From an uncultured Lachnospiraceae bacterium (GTDB taxonomy: Bacteria > Bacillota > Clostridia > Lachnospirales > Lachnospiraceae), in assembly GCA_947053345.1 (NCBI GenBank), contig CAMRSM010000017.1, positions 24,001-88,000 of the forward strand: a stretch of DNA of 64,000 nucleotides. The letters run 5' to 3'. The notes beneath the pieces were generated by a model. The model searched no databases and was not told the DNA's origin. It worked only from the letters and a program-made list of their open reading frames with translations. Positions 19,145 through 28,304 of the stretch are shown in pieces. Numbering within the stretch: the first letter of the stretch is position 1; each line of letters starts with the position of its first letter. The position numbers were made by a program, and so were the translations under genes.

Positions 19145-19978
19145 CTAGTACGCCACAACGATCCCGCCGTCGTTTGCGTACATGCTGCTCACACCCGCCG
19201 CATCCAAGATCACCACATCGCGAAACGGAACACGCTTTAACACTTCATCGCGCACAAACTCCGCGCGCTCTTTGCAGTTGCAGTGCGTGATCGCAAATAT
19301 GCGGTTCTTTGCGTCCGTGATGTCCTCCTCAATATAGCGGATCATCTTCATCAGCGCTTTCGTCATGCCGCGCGCCTGGTCAAGCTTCTCAATCCGCCCC
19401 TCCACACCGCACATGACCGGCTTGATATTCAGCACACTGCAAAGTGCCGCCGTGATATTGCTCAGGCGGCCGTTTTTCCGGAGATTGTCAAGGGATTCCA
19501 GAACAAACTTGGTCTTAAGCCTGTCGCGGAACTTGCGGATGCGCTCCGCCACCTCCTCAAAGCTCGCCCCCGCCTCCTTTTCCTCGATCAACTTCATGGC
19601 GATCAACGTCTGTCCCGCCGCCGCGGAATGGGAGTCAATCACCTCGATCTTTTTGTTCGGGTGCTTCTCAAGGTAGAGCATCTTCGCAAGTTCCGCCGCG
19701 TTGTAGGAACCGCTCAGATGCGAGGAGAGCGTCACTACATACACCTCCTCCGCCCCCTCGAACGCTTCCATATATGCCTCCGGGGAAGGGCATGCCGACT
19801 TCGGGCATTCACTGCAGGCCTTCATCTTTTTCAAAAAACTTGCCTGGTCAAAACTCTCATCATCTACAACCGCCTCCGCGCCCAGCTGGAGCACCAGCGG
19901 AACCGTCTGGATGCGCTCATCCTTTTTCATATCTTCCGTCAGGTCGGTGCAACTGTCACCTATAATTTTATACGACAT
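19145..19978 (-). CDS. DegV family fatty-acid-binding protein
   Basis: A 277-residue protein beginning MSYKIIGDSCTDLTEDMKK, the usual DegV N-terminus. The fatty-acid pocket region includes VVTLSSHLSGSYNAAE and the downstream RKNGRLSNITAALCSVLNIK segment. In Gram-positives, DegV/FakB proteins present acyl chains to FakA kinase, although no FakA is in this window. The ATG at 19978 follows GGAGGAAAT. A second, diverged DegV gene is at 43695-44537. Confidence 0.9.
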   Translation of the reverse strand: MSYKIIGDSCTDLTEDMKKDERIQTVPLVLQLGAEAVVDDESFDQASFLKKMKACSECPKSACPSPEAYMEAFEGAEEVYVVTLSSHLSGSYNAAELAKMLYLEKHPNKKIEVIDSHSAAAGQTLIAMKLIEEKEAGASFEEVAERIRKFRDRLKTKFVLESLDNLRKNGRLSNITAALCSVLNIKPVMCGVEGRIEKLDQARGMTKALMKMIRYIEEDITDAKNRIFAITHCNCKERAEFVRDEVLKRVPFRDVVILDAAGVSSMYANDGGIVVAY

Positions 19979-20060
19979 ATTTCCTCCAGTCCCACATCCC
20001 GGTTTGCCCGGATTCATCACATGGTATCCGCTCACCATTTCATGTGGTTTTCAATACTAT

Positions 20061-20069
20061 ATTATAGCA
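20061..20069 (-). promoter_or_regulatory. Extended -10 element upstream of degV
   Basis: On the minus strand the sequence TGCTATAAT forms an extended -10 about 85 bp before the DegV start. The -35 region is weak. The call is from motif only. Confidence 0.35.
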
Positions 20070-20141
20070 TACCACACTTCACGAGATTTGAAAAGGATAA
20101 ATTGATAAAGAATTATAAAATTTTCCCAAACATACAGGTTT

Positions 20142-21083
20142 TTACCGACCCGCGCCAAACAAAGGCGTGGACAGATAACGGTCGCCGGAGTCCGGAAGCA
20201 GAACCACGATCCTTTTTCCCCTGTTTTCCTGCCGTTTTGCCAAGATCACTGCCGCTTTCAGCGCCGCACCGGAAGAAATACCGACCAGAATGCCCTCGCT
20301 GACCGCGAAAGACTTTCCCTCCGCATACGCATCCTCGTTTTTGACGGTGATGACCTCATCGTATATCCCCGTATTCAGAACCTCAGGCACAAAACCCGCA
20401 CCGATTCCCTGAATCCCGTGCGCGCCGGCCACACCCCCGGAAAGCACCGGGCTGTCCTCCGGCTCGACCGCCACCACGCGGATATCCGGGTTCTTTTCCT
20501 TCAAATATTCGCCGATCCCGGTGATCGTCCCACCGGTCCCGACACCTGCAACAAAAATATCCACCTTCCCGTCCGTCTGCTCCCATATCTCCGGCCCGGT
20601 CGTCCTATAGTGCACTGCCGCGTTTGCCGGGTTCACAAACTGCCCCAGGATCAGGGAACCCGGAATTTCATCGGCGAGTTCCTCCGCCCTCTCAATGGCA
20701 CCTTCCATCCCCTTTGCCCCGTCCGTCAGCACAAGTTTCGCCCCGTATGCGGAAAGAAGGGTTCTCCGCTCCACACTCATCGTGTCCGGCAGTGTCAATA
20801 TCGCCTGATATCCCTTTGCCGCCGCAACGGCGGCAATCCCGATGCCCGTGTTGCCGCTCGTCGGCTCTATGATAGTCGCCCCCGTTTTTAACAATCCCTT
20901 TTCCTCGGCATCCTTGATCATCGCGAGCGCCACCCTGTCCTTTACGGAGCCCGCCGGATTCAGGTATTCCAATTTCGCAAGAATATCCGCGCCTGCCAGC
21001 CCCGCCCGCGCCGCGTATCCGTTTAACCGCAGCATCGGCGTTTTCCCGATCAATTCCGCCGCACTTTCTTTTATCTGTCCCAT
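20142..21083 (-). CDS. cysK: Cysteine synthase A (O-acetylserine sulfhydrylase)
   Basis: A 313-residue fold-type II PLP enzyme making cysteine from O-acetylserine and sulfide. The PLP lysine lies in [12 protein letters not shown], the substrate loop in [12 protein letters not shown], and the phosphate-binding loop in [11 protein letters not shown]. The length is normal for CysK. The ATG at 21083 follows AAAGGAGG. A consensus promoter is 227 bp upstream, giving a long leader that contains a foldback repeat. No SAM riboswitch or T-box motif was seen in that leader. Confidence 0.93.
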   Translation of the reverse strand: MGQIKESAAELIGKTPMLRLNGYAARAGLAGADILAKLEYLNPAGSVKDRVALAMIKDAEEKGLLKTGATIIEPTSGNTGIGIAAVAAAKGYQAILTLPDTMSVERRTLLSAYGAKLVLTDGAKGMEGAIERAEELADEIPGSLILGQFVNPANAAVHYRTTGPEIWEQTDGKVDIFVAGVGTGGTITGIGEYLKEKNPDIRVVAVEPEDSPVLSGGVAGAHGIQGIGAGFVPEVLNTGIYDEVITVKNEDAYAEGKSFAVSEGILVGISSGAALKAAVILAKRQENRGKRIVVLLPDSGDRYLSTPLFGAGR

Positions 21084-21190
21084 ACATACCCTCCTTTGGG
21101 GATCAACACAGACCACACGCAGCCCGAATGCCGCCCGCTGTCCGAAATCCCAGATCTGATAATGGAAAATCCTATCCTCTTTGAAATCCT

Positions 21191-21281
21191 AAGGCGTGTC
21201 TGAAAAACCACTCCATTGATCCGCACGTACTGCGCTGTGTGGGATCGGTATCTGACAGAAAGTATTTTTCAAACACGCCTT
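21191..21281. repeat. 91-bp foldback element in the cysK leader
   Basis: The ends AAGGCGTGTCTGAAAAA and TTTTTCAAACACGCCTT are inverted repeats with one mismatch in 17. Internal GATCC...CAC and GTGTGGGATC also pair, so nearly the whole element folds. It resembles a MITE in size and layout. No clear target duplication is visible. Confidence 0.5.
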
Positions 21282-21309
21282 CGTTTTTTGATAGTTAAAT
21301 TTATGTACG

Positions 21310-21338
21310 ATTATATCGTCCGAATGCGTCCATGTCAA
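21310..21338 (-). promoter_or_regulatory. Consensus sigma-A promoter for cysK
   Basis: On the minus strand TTGACA and TATAAT are separated by 17 bp, a perfect vegetative promoter. Transcription would start near 21303 and run through the foldback element before reaching cysK. Confidence 0.75.
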
Positions 21339-21493
21339 TCTTTTTTCCGTATTTCCGAAAAGAACCGGACGTTGCCACCATATCACAACAGGGGTACGGA
21401 CGTTTCCCCAACCTGACCGATCAAACGGCCAAAGGGAACATCCATACCCCTGTTTTCTCTTGACTATGTAATTACTTTTGCAACAGGATATCT

Positions 21494-21919
21494 TTATACC
21501 CGAATTTCCTTCAGTACAATGTCTCCCATTGGCTTATCCTCGGTTTCTTTCTTTTCCATTGCCTCTTTCTTTTCCTCTTTTTCTTTCGCTTCTGCCCGCA
21601 ATATATCCTTTAGGCTGCGAATCAGGGGCAGGAGCATTTTTATCTCATCCGCGCTGCATTCCTTCACCTCATGCAGAAGCACAGCTTTCTCCTCGAAATT
21701 CTCCGGCACATCCGGATAGAATATCTGGTAGAGCGGCAGATCCAATTCTCTGGTCAGCCGGAACAGTACCTCGAATTTCGGATTTCCGATATTGGTCTCA
21801 ATATCAATGATCGTTCTCTTGCATACGCCAACCTTATCCGCCAATAACTTTTGCGACATATGCTTGCTTTTTCTCGTTTCCCGTACAATGTCCCCTAGTG
21901 CGATAATAGAAGATGTCAC
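21494..21919 (-). CDS. Small XRE family regulator with coiled-coil tail
   Basis: About 141 residues from a GTG at 21919, which follows AGAGGTG. The frame stays open to an ATG at 21997 and a TTG at 22021 without a good site. The HTH reads SQKLLADKVGVCKRTIIDIE and is followed by FEVLFRLTRELDLPLYQIF. The tail is a lysine/glutamate-rich coiled coil (KEKEEKKEAMEKKETEDK). The gene is divergent from a secreted-peptide gene, across a region carrying repeated half-sites. By position it may be a target of the tandem-HTH regulator at 22346-24274. Confidence 0.75.
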   Translation of the reverse strand: MTSSIIALGDIVRETRKSKHMSQKLLADKVGVCKRTIIDIETNIGNPKFEVLFRLTRELDLPLYQIFYPDVPENFEEKAVLLHEVKECSADEIKMLLPLIRSLKDILRAEAKEKEEKKEAMEKKETEDKPMGDIVLKEIRV

Positions 21920-22025
21920 GTAATTCACCTCTTTTTCAATAATATGCTGTGCTCCATAAACCTTTGTATGCTCCAATCTGTTACCTTCTTTTGCCATTTT
22001 TATTTTACGCCGTTTCGACAAAATA

Positions 22026-22193
22026 ATCTATGCTGTTTCAGGAATATTGACAATATCTATGTCCATTCCTATCCGGTCGTCGTCCATTCATGCCATTTAA
22101 GTAAAACATTGGATACATCATTTTACTTTTATCGCCGGAAAAAGTCTATGCCGTTTGGGGAATAATTTTGGATATTCCTCAAACGGCATAGAC
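22026..22193. promoter_or_regulatory. Divergent control region with long dyad and extra half-site
   Basis: Arms 22144-22164 and 22173-22193 form a 21-bp inverted repeat with one mismatch; the arm begins GTCTATGCCGTTTG. A related copy, ATCTATGCTGTTTCAGGAAT, lies at 22026-22045 beside the XRE gene. A smaller dyad AAAGGTA/TACCTTT is at 22228-22243 near the peptide gene. The set suggests a DNA-binding site for a dimeric regulator. Confidence 0.55.
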
Positions 22194-22278
22194 GGAATTG
22201 GTCTTCCACTTTAAAATGCATACTTGTAAAGGTACTTACCTTTATACATACAAAATCATTATGAAAGAGGTGTCTGTT

Positions 22279-22443
22279 ATGAAAAAATTTAAAAAAGCAA
22301 TGCTCTCGGTACTCATCCTGTTCTATCTTGGCACTATGATCACCATCACGATTCCGGATGAGCCTTCGGTTCAGACGTGCAATGCTGACCCGGGGATGGT
22401 TCAGGTTGGGCCATTTGATGAAGGCGCAGGGGATGAGCATTAA
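22279..22443 (+). CDS. Putative secreted signalling pre-peptide (locus 1)
   Basis: A 54-residue gene starting at the ATG at 22279 after AGAGGTG. It begins MKKFKKAM, continues with a hydrophobic stretch (LSVLILFYLGTMITITI), then an acidic C-terminal part centred on QTCNADPGMVQVGPFDE. It runs convergently into the tandem-HTH regulator and overlaps its last 98 bp. The peptide at 39676 shares the layout and the KFKK, Cys-x-x-Asp and Pro-Phe positions. I infer an exported pheromone precursor. It could instead be a small membrane peptide. Confidence 0.6.
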   Translation: MKKFKKAMLSVLILFYLGTMITITIPDEPSVQTCNADPGMVQVGPFDEGAGDEH

Positions 22444-24274
22444 TATCCTCGCCAAACAATGATACATAGCTTTTTCCTACAATCTTAGCAGGTATTTCTT
22501 GCTTCATCAACAAACATATCTGATATGAATGCCAGAGGCAGGCTCGCTGTAACGCACTTTTTTCCGGTGACTCACTTTTATGATATACAAAGGCAAGGTT
22601 CGCTAAAATTTTTCCCGTTATCTTTCCTTTTCCACACCATATATCCATCCGGATACCCTTATGATCCATTTCTTCTGCCTGTTCAAGCTGTCCGTCTGTC
22701 TCTAGCATTTCTCCATAGCACATATAAAGTAGAAGAATTGAATTCGTATGGTATTCCACTTCAACGCGGCTATCCTTAAAGGTCTGCAACATGCGCTGAC
22801 GTAATTCCAAACCATCCTCCATTCTTCCAGCTTTTCTCATTAAACCTGCCATTAAATTTAATATAACAAACTCCTCTCGCGACGGTATACGCATTTTACC
22901 ATCCTCATAATCAGGCATAGTATAACGCAGAATCTTCTCCAGTTCTTTCAGCGCTTCCTCTGGATCAATTTTTCCACGAACTTTCTTATCACCAATCCTA
23001 CAAGTTTCTACATACTGCAAGTTCAATGGAATACTCATATCTAATGCCTCTTCCAGCCTATTGACGATTGCCTCTGCTTTATCACATTCACAGCCGAAAC
23101 TTGCCTGATTCCTCCAATGGCACAACTCATACAAATCATAATTCTCCGACTGTACCCTGCTGATGTAATAACTCTTATTCACACCAAGTTCTCTCGCAAT
23201 CCTCATAACACGCCTTTTTGACGGAGCTTGCTTCCCATTCTCAATCCTAGACAAATTTCCTTGTGTACAACTTTGTACATCACTCTGCGAGATTCCCTTA
23301 TTTCTTCGAATGTCACGAAGCATCTCATAATCCAACGATACTTCATCCTGATGGTAAAAATAATGCAACTTCGACAACTCATCCATCTCAAGCACCCAAG
23401 GCGCATAACAGCGCAGCACGGCTTTAAGGCTCTCAAGCTGATTCGAAAGAGCCGTCACCTCCTCTTCCGAACCCGCCGCAAGAACCTCCGCCTTGTTTAT
23501 GCTTTCAATCCGCAATTCCAACAATTCCGCAAGCAGGGGGATCGCACCGTTTTTCGTCAGGCATTCCACCCCTCGGCGGCTGTAATCCGCAACCCGGTTC
23601 CATTCCCCATCCCGCTTGCTTTTGAGGGCAAGCAGCCACATACATTGCGGGTAAAGTTTTACTTTTTCTTCCTCGTAATACTTCACTTCCAGATATTCCG
23701 CCACTTCCTCAAGGATCAGCTCGGACTTCTGCGGCTCTTCCGGCATCATAAAATATGCGATCAGGATCAACAAGTGGAGTTCCTGATTGCACAGCCAGTA
23801 ATCCATCAGCTTCAACTGCTCCCATGCCCAGAAGGTGATCGCCAATGTATCCTCCAGGGCTTTGCGGCAGCCGGCTGCATCTTTGTCTTTGCGGTACTGG
23901 CTCACGGCGCTGTATTTACAAAAAAATTGTCGGTGCAGCGGCTGCTCAAGCGCCCTATGTCTGGCATACTTCTCAAGCAGGATACAGTTGCGCTCATAAT
24001 TATTCTCATAAAAATGGCGCTGCAACGTTTCCCGCATGTCAAACAGGATGTACTCTTCCACCGACATGATCGCCTCAAGCGTATCCGTACACCTGCCCAG
24101 ACGCTGCATCAGGGCATCCGCCAGCATTTTTTCCGGCACCCTCTCACCGCTCTCAATTTTTGTCAGCTCACCCTGTGTGCAAATCCCCCGGTACAGTTCA
24201 TCCTGTGTCAGCCCTCTGCGCAGGCGCTCCAGATAAATGATCTTCCCTAAATTTGTCGCACGTTCATCCCACAT
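22346..24274 (-). CDS. Tandem-HTH (XRE) regulator with helical repeat body, locus 1
   Basis: A 642-residue cytosolic protein. The first XRE domain is near residues 8-50 (LRRGLTQDELYRGICTQGEL, then TKIESGERVP). A second complete XRE-like domain is near 310-360 (IRRNKGISQSDVQSC, then GNLSRIENGKQAP). Both are followed by helix pairs rich in Leu, Tyr and Glu, resembling the TPR bodies of RRNPP peptide receptors. The ATG follows CAGGAGG. The C-terminal 33 residues are encoded antisense to the peptide gene. A paralogue with the same order is at 39827-41833. The ligand is inferred to be the overlapping peptide. Confidence 0.8.
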   Translation of the reverse strand: MWDERATNLGKIIYLERLRRGLTQDELYRGICTQGELTKIESGERVPEKMLADALMQRLGRCTDTLEAIMSVEEYILFDMRETLQRHFYENNYERNCILLEKYARHRALEQPLHRQFFCKYSAVSQYRKDKDAAGCRKALEDTLAITFWAWEQLKLMDYWLCNQELHLLILIAYFMMPEEPQKSELILEEVAEYLEVKYYEEEKVKLYPQCMWLLALKSKRDGEWNRVADYSRRGVECLTKNGAIPLLAELLELRIESINKAEVLAAGSEEEVTALSNQLESLKAVLRCYAPWVLEMDELSKLHYFYHQDEVSLDYEMLRDIRRNKGISQSDVQSCTQGNLSRIENGKQAPSKRRVMRIARELGVNKSYYISRVQSENYDLYELCHWRNQASFGCECDKAEAIVNRLEEALDMSIPLNLQYVETCRIGDKKVRGKIDPEEALKELEKILRYTMPDYEDGKMRIPSREEFVILNLMAGLMRKAGRMEDGLELRQRMLQTFKDSRVEVEYHTNSILLLYMCYGEMLETDGQLEQAEEMDHKGIRMDIWCGKGKITGKILANLAFVYHKSESPEKSALQRACLWHSYQICLLMKQEIPAKIVGKSYVSLFGEDINAHPLRLHQMAQPEPSPGQHCTSEPKAHPES

Positions 24275-24494
24275 CGCTTGTTCCTCCTGATTTCATAATC
24301 CACCAGAATTTGTCGTATTTTCCCCTTGATCATCATTATACTCGTCAACTTATTCCCGGTCAATATTCTCAACCAAAAAGACATCCTCCCTGCAGTGCAC
24401 CTCCACCGCAAAAAGGATGCCCTTCTTCCACCTATTTCCGTCTTTTTCCCCGGGCACTTTCGTTCCTGTTTAAGTAGCAGTGAAAAAACATTCC

Positions 24495-25697
24495 CTAGAA
24501 AAACTTATTGTGAACTGCATTGACCGCTTTCTCCGTCTGCTGCGCATCGATCAATACCGTCACGCGGATCTCCGAAGTCGAGATCATCTTGATATTTACA
24601 CCGGCATCATAAAGAGCCTCGAACATCTTTGCCGCAACACCCGGATTTGACATCATGCCTGCACCGACGATGGAAACCTTCGCAACATTTTCCTCCACAT
24701 CAATCTTCGAATATTTCAGTGACGTGTTCCTGTGGCGCTCCACGGTAGCCACCGCCTCCTTCAGATCATCCTTCGCCACCGTAAAGCTGATATCCTTTGT
24801 ACCGTCACGGCCGACAGACTGCAAAATGATATCAACATTGATATTGTGGTTTGCGAGATGGTTAAAGAGCTTGAATGCCACGCCCGGCTGATCCTCCAAT
24901 CCGATCACGGCGACGCGCGCCGTATTTTTGTCATTTGCTACCCCGCTGATAAGCATCCCTTCCATATTCACTGCCTCCTTGACTATTGTTCCTTCTGCTA
25001 AATTTAAACTCGAACGCACGACGAGCTGTACCCCATACCTCTTTGCCATCTCCACCGAGCGGTTATGCAATACGCCGGAACCAAGCGAGGACAGATCAAG
25101 CATTTCGTCGTAGGTAATTTCCTGCAACTTCTTTGCACCCGGCACAATGCGCGGGTCAGCGGTGTACACACCCTCTACGTCCGTATAAATCTCACACGCA
25201 TCCGCATGCAGGGCAGCTGCCAGCGCCACTGCGGTCGTATCCGAACCGCCCCTTCCAAGCGTCGTGTAATTCTCCATTCCGTCAATCCCCTGGAATCCGG
25301 TGATCAGCACGATCTTATGGCTCTCCAGTTCGTTTTTAATGCGGTCTGTCTCAATTTTGATCAGGCGCGCATTCCCGAAGGTCGGGGTCGTGCGCATTTT
25401 TACCTGAAATGCGTTCAGCGACACCGCAGGAACTCCAAGAGAATCCATTGCCATCGCCATGAGCGCGACAGACTGCTGCTCACCGATCGTGTAGAGCATA
25501 TCCATCTCGCGCTTCGGCGGGTTCGGGTTGATATCCCTCGCCTGCTGTACAAGCACATCCGTGAACTTTCCCATTGCCGAAAGGACAACGACGATGTCGT
25601 TCCCTTTCTTATAATCTTCAATACAGCGCCTTGCCACATTGAAGATCCTCTCCTTGTCAGCGACCGACGTACCGCCGAACTTTTTTACGATTAACAT
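24495..25697 (-). CDS. lysC: Aspartate kinase
   Basis: A 400-residue enzyme that phosphorylates aspartate, the first step to lysine, threonine and methionine. The N-terminus MLIVKKFGGTSVADKERIF carries the KFGGTSV motif. TLGRGGSDTTAVALAAAL lies in the kinase domain, and two ACT domains follow from about residue 265. The ATG at 25697 follows AGGAGG. It lies 147 bp downstream of hom on the same strand. No lysine riboswitch was found ahead of it. Confidence 0.95.
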   Translation of the reverse strand: MLIVKKFGGTSVADKERIFNVARRCIEDYKKGNDIVVVLSAMGKFTDVLVQQARDINPNPPKREMDMLYTIGEQQSVALMAMAMDSLGVPAVSLNAFQVKMRTTPTFGNARLIKIETDRIKNELESHKIVLITGFQGIDGMENYTTLGRGGSDTTAVALAAALHADACEIYTDVEGVYTADPRIVPGAKKLQEITYDEMLDLSSLGSGVLHNRSVEMAKRYGVQLVVRSSLNLAEGTIVKEAVNMEGMLISGVANDKNTARVAVIGLEDQPGVAFKLFNHLANHNINVDIILQSVGRDGTKDISFTVAKDDLKEAVATVERHRNTSLKYSKIDVEENVAKVSIVGAGMMSNPGVAAKMFEALYDAGVNIKMISTSEIRVTVLIDAQQTEKAVNAVHNKFF

Positions 25698-25844
25698 AGC
25701 TGCCTCCTAAAAAACACGTATTTTTCTGCATCTATCGTCCAATTTATCTCACGATAAACTGTTTTCCGTTTATAATATCATATTCCGCTCCGTTTTTGTT
25801 TGTGCCTTGCGGTAACCCTCCTGGAAAAGACCGGGCGAAAAACC

Positions 25845-27071
25845 TCACATCGGCTCCCCTGCCCCTTTCACATTCTCCACACGTATCCGGCTAAGAACCT
25901 TTGCCTTTGATGCCGCCTTTTTAAAGCTGCCCTCCGTCATCGGCTTTGTCAGGAATGCATACTCGCCGGAAATTTCCTGTACTTTTACTTCGCAGTCCAC
26001 CTCGAACAGGCTTTGTGCCTTTTCCCTTTCATGCTCCGGGACGCGCACAAAAAAGCAGTTCTTTAAAGTATTGATATCCGCAAGCTCGAGTTTCCTGCTG
26101 TTCCAGATGGTCATGACATTCACACCCTGATGCTTGACCGCATCCACCACATCCGAGACAACGGCGCTCGCGGTCGGGAGCTTGCCCGCACCCTTTCCGT
26201 AAAACATAATATCGCCGAGGAAATTGCCGCGCACAAGAACTGCATTAAACACATCGTCCACCACATACAGCGGATGCTCCTTGCCGACCATACGCGGGGC
26301 TACCATCGCATAGACCTTGCCCTCTACGGTCTTGCTCGTGCCAAACAGCTTAATGCCCGCACCCAGCGCCCCCGCGTAGGCAATATCTTCCCGCGTGATC
26401 TTCGCGATGCCCTCGGTATAGATGTCCTCATAATCCACCTGCATGCCGTATGCAAGCGAAGTCAGGATGGCGATCTTCCTGCCCGCGTCATACCCGTCCA
26501 CGTCCGCGGAAGGGTTGCGCTCCGCATAACCTTTCGCCTGCGCATCCGCGAGCGCATCCTTAAAATCCGTGCCCTCATCGCGCATCTGCGTCAGGATATA
26601 GTTCGTCGTGCCGTTTAATATCCCGGTCACCTCCTGGATCTCATCGGCGGTCAGGCTCTGGTTGAGCGGCCGGATGATCGGGATACCCCCGCCCACGCTC
26701 GCCTCAAACAGGAAATTTTCCTTTTTCTGCTTCGCAATCTCAAGCAGCTCCGCACCGTGTTTCGCAACCAGTTCCTTGTTGGAGGTGCACACGCTCTTCC
26801 CCTTTAAAAGCGCTTCCTTCACAAAACTGTACGCCGGCTCGACACCGCCCATGACCTCGATCACAACGCCGATCTCCGGGTCATTGACAACCTGCGCAAA
26901 ATCATGTACCAGAACCTCCTCGACCGGATCCCCGGGAAAATCGCGCAGATCCAAAACATACTTTACCTCGATATCCTCCCCGGCACGGCGGGCAATCCCC
27001 TCCGGGTTGCTCCTCATAACCTCAAACACCCCCGAGCCAACCGTCCCATACCCTAAAATCGCTACCTTCAT
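25845..27071 (-). CDS. hom: Homoserine dehydrogenase
   Basis: A 408-residue NAD(P)H-dependent enzyme converting aspartate semialdehyde to homoserine. The Rossmann motif is VAILGYGTVGSGVFEV. The catalytic region is around NGTTNYILTQMRDEG and GYAERNPSADVDGYDAGRK. A C-terminal ACT domain (about 330-400) allows feedback control. The start at 27071 is preferred over an ATG six bases upstream, since GGAGGG is too close to the latter. It lies between the ACT-protein gene and lysC. Confidence 0.95.
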   Translation of the reverse strand: MKVAILGYGTVGSGVFEVMRSNPEGIARRAGEDIEVKYVLDLRDFPGDPVEEVLVHDFAQVVNDPEIGVVIEVMGGVEPAYSFVKEALLKGKSVCTSNKELVAKHGAELLEIAKQKKENFLFEASVGGGIPIIRPLNQSLTADEIQEVTGILNGTTNYILTQMRDEGTDFKDALADAQAKGYAERNPSADVDGYDAGRKIAILTSLAYGMQVDYEDIYTEGIAKITREDIAYAGALGAGIKLFGTSKTVEGKVYAMVAPRMVGKEHPLYVVDDVFNAVLVRGNFLGDIMFYGKGAGKLPTASAVVSDVVDAVKHQGVNVMTIWNSRKLELADINTLKNCFFVRVPEHEREKAQSLFEVDCEVKVQEISGEYAFLTKPMTEGSFKKAASKAKVLSRIRVENVKGAGEPM

Positions 27072-27258
27072 ATCCATCCCTCCATTTCAAGATCAAATAA
27101 AACTTTTACAGGAAAAGCCCCGTAAGACACGCAGGACAACACACGTGCGCGCGCCAACCCACCAGCCCCAAACCGAGCGCAGCCTCCTGCACAGCCGCTG
27201 CAGCCGCCATGAAGAGGGCACCACCAAAACTCTTCCCCACTCTTTGGCCCCTTTCACA

Positions 27259-27699
27259 TTATTCACGACCCAGTATTTTTATATAATGCACACCTTCCGT
27301 TTCCTCCACCAGCTCGATCAGCTTTGCCACCTCGAGCGTCTGGGGCAGAACCTCCATCCCAAGCGTCAGCGTTGCGATACCTCCAATGGGAATGGACTGG
27401 TGGATCGTAAGGATATTCGCATGTGCCTGTGCAATTTTATTCAGCACATTGGAGAGCAGCCCCGGCACATCATCTACCTGCATCATCAGATTGATTGTTT
27501 TCCCCCGGTTGTCTTCGTGAAACGGAAAGATATCATCCTTATATTTATAGAAGGAGCTGCGGCTGATCTCCACCGCATCCGTCGCTTCCTGGATCGTGAG
27601 CACCCGCTCCGAGTCCAACAGCCGTTTTGCTTCCACAACCTTTAGTAAAACCTCCGGCAGCGCTTTCTTTTTAACAATATAATATTTTTCGTCATCCAT
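27259..27699 (-). CDS. UPF0735/PheB-type ACT domain protein
   Basis: A 146-residue protein with an N-terminal helical part (YYIVKKKALPEVLLKVVEAK, with a short HTH-like IQEATDAVEISRSSFYKYKD). A C-terminal ACT domain follows (INLMMQVDDVPGLLSNVLNK). Such proteins commonly sit upstream of hom in Clostridia and probably sense an amino acid. The start at 27699 follows GGGAGG; 31 upstream codons are open but lack a site. It is first in an operon-like run with hom and lysC. Confidence 0.88.
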   Translation of the reverse strand: MDDEKYYIVKKKALPEVLLKVVEAKRLLDSERVLTIQEATDAVEISRSSFYKYKDDIFPFHEDNRGKTINLMMQVDDVPGLLSNVLNKIAQAHANILTIHQSIPIGGIATLTLGMEVLPQTLEVAKLIELVEETEGVHYIKILGRE

Positions 27700-28006
27700 G
27701 CCTGACAATCCCTCCCGCAAACACTCCTTTCCCAAAGCAGACAACAGCCCATGTACAACACATCTGCCCTGTAAGCGTTTTGTACACTCCACATGAACAA
27801 GTGTCCGTTTCGGAAAGATATCATATCATACTTCCTGACAGATTGCAATACTTTTTTTTCGGCGGGCCACGGCGATCCTGTAAATACGCAAATTCCCGGG
27901 AACCGACCGGAAAAAACTTCTGGTTTCGGTTTATCAAAAAACGGTACTCCAAAACAGAAACTAAGCCAAAAGGAACGTTTACAAACCTTCCCCTCCCGAT
28001 TCCATA
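27700..28006. other. Gene-free divergent promoter region
   Basis: This stretch separates the ACT-hom-lysC genes (minus) from the small membrane protein and CotH genes (plus). Minus-strand TATGAT-like elements near 27825 may serve the ACT gene. I saw no conserved riboswitch and no credible open reading frame. Confidence 0.4.
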
Positions 28007-28035
28007 TTGAAAATCAAATGCCCATATGATAAAAT
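28007..28035 (+). promoter_or_regulatory. Sigma-A promoter for the small membrane protein/CotH operon
   Basis: TTGAAA and TAAAAT are spaced 17 bp apart, about 86 bp before the 40-residue membrane protein start. Confidence 0.6.
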
Positions 28036-28120
28036 AATCATAGGAAAACTCTATAATCCCAGAACCGGCTTTACGGTATCCCGGTTCCATTGTTCCCGCC
28101 AAAAAGAAAGGGTGAATGCC

Positions 28121-28243
28121 ATGGAAAACAAAGACGAAAATCAAGAAAAAGAACAAAACAAGTCGCAAAAAGTCTGGGACATCTGCTGCCTTTTGGCACT
28201 TCTTGTCATCCTGATCGTCTGCTGCTATCTGATGCTGTCATAA
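28121..28243 (+). CDS. 40-residue single-pass membrane protein
   Basis: An ATG at 28121 follows AAAGGGTG and opens a 40-codon gene. The N-terminal 17 residues are charged and polar (MENKDENQEKEQNKSQK). The rest is one transmembrane helix with two cysteine pairs (DICCLLALLVILIVCCYLML). It has no cleavage site. It is 61 bp upstream of the CotH gene and probably co-transcribed. It is too short for standard gene callers and has no family I recognise. Confidence 0.55.
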   Translation: MENKDENQEKEQNKSQKVWDICCLLALLVILIVCCYLMLS

Positions 28244-28304
28244 AAAAATACATAGGCCGCAGGCAGATCTTTGACCAACTTCCGGCCACAGAATGAGAGG
28301 AATC

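Noticed and set aside
21084..21309. Possible SAM riboswitch or T-box in the cysK leader
   Set aside because: No T-box sequence or SAM-riboswitch core was found; the main structure is the foldback repeat.
23228..24250. Long plus-strand open frame of 340 codons
   Set aside because: It is antisense to the locus 1 tandem-HTH regulator, which has convincing HTH motifs; no family pattern or ribosome site supports the reverse frame.
25698..25844. Possible lysine riboswitch before lysC
   Set aside because: The gap is only 147 bp and lacks the conserved lysine-riboswitch core.
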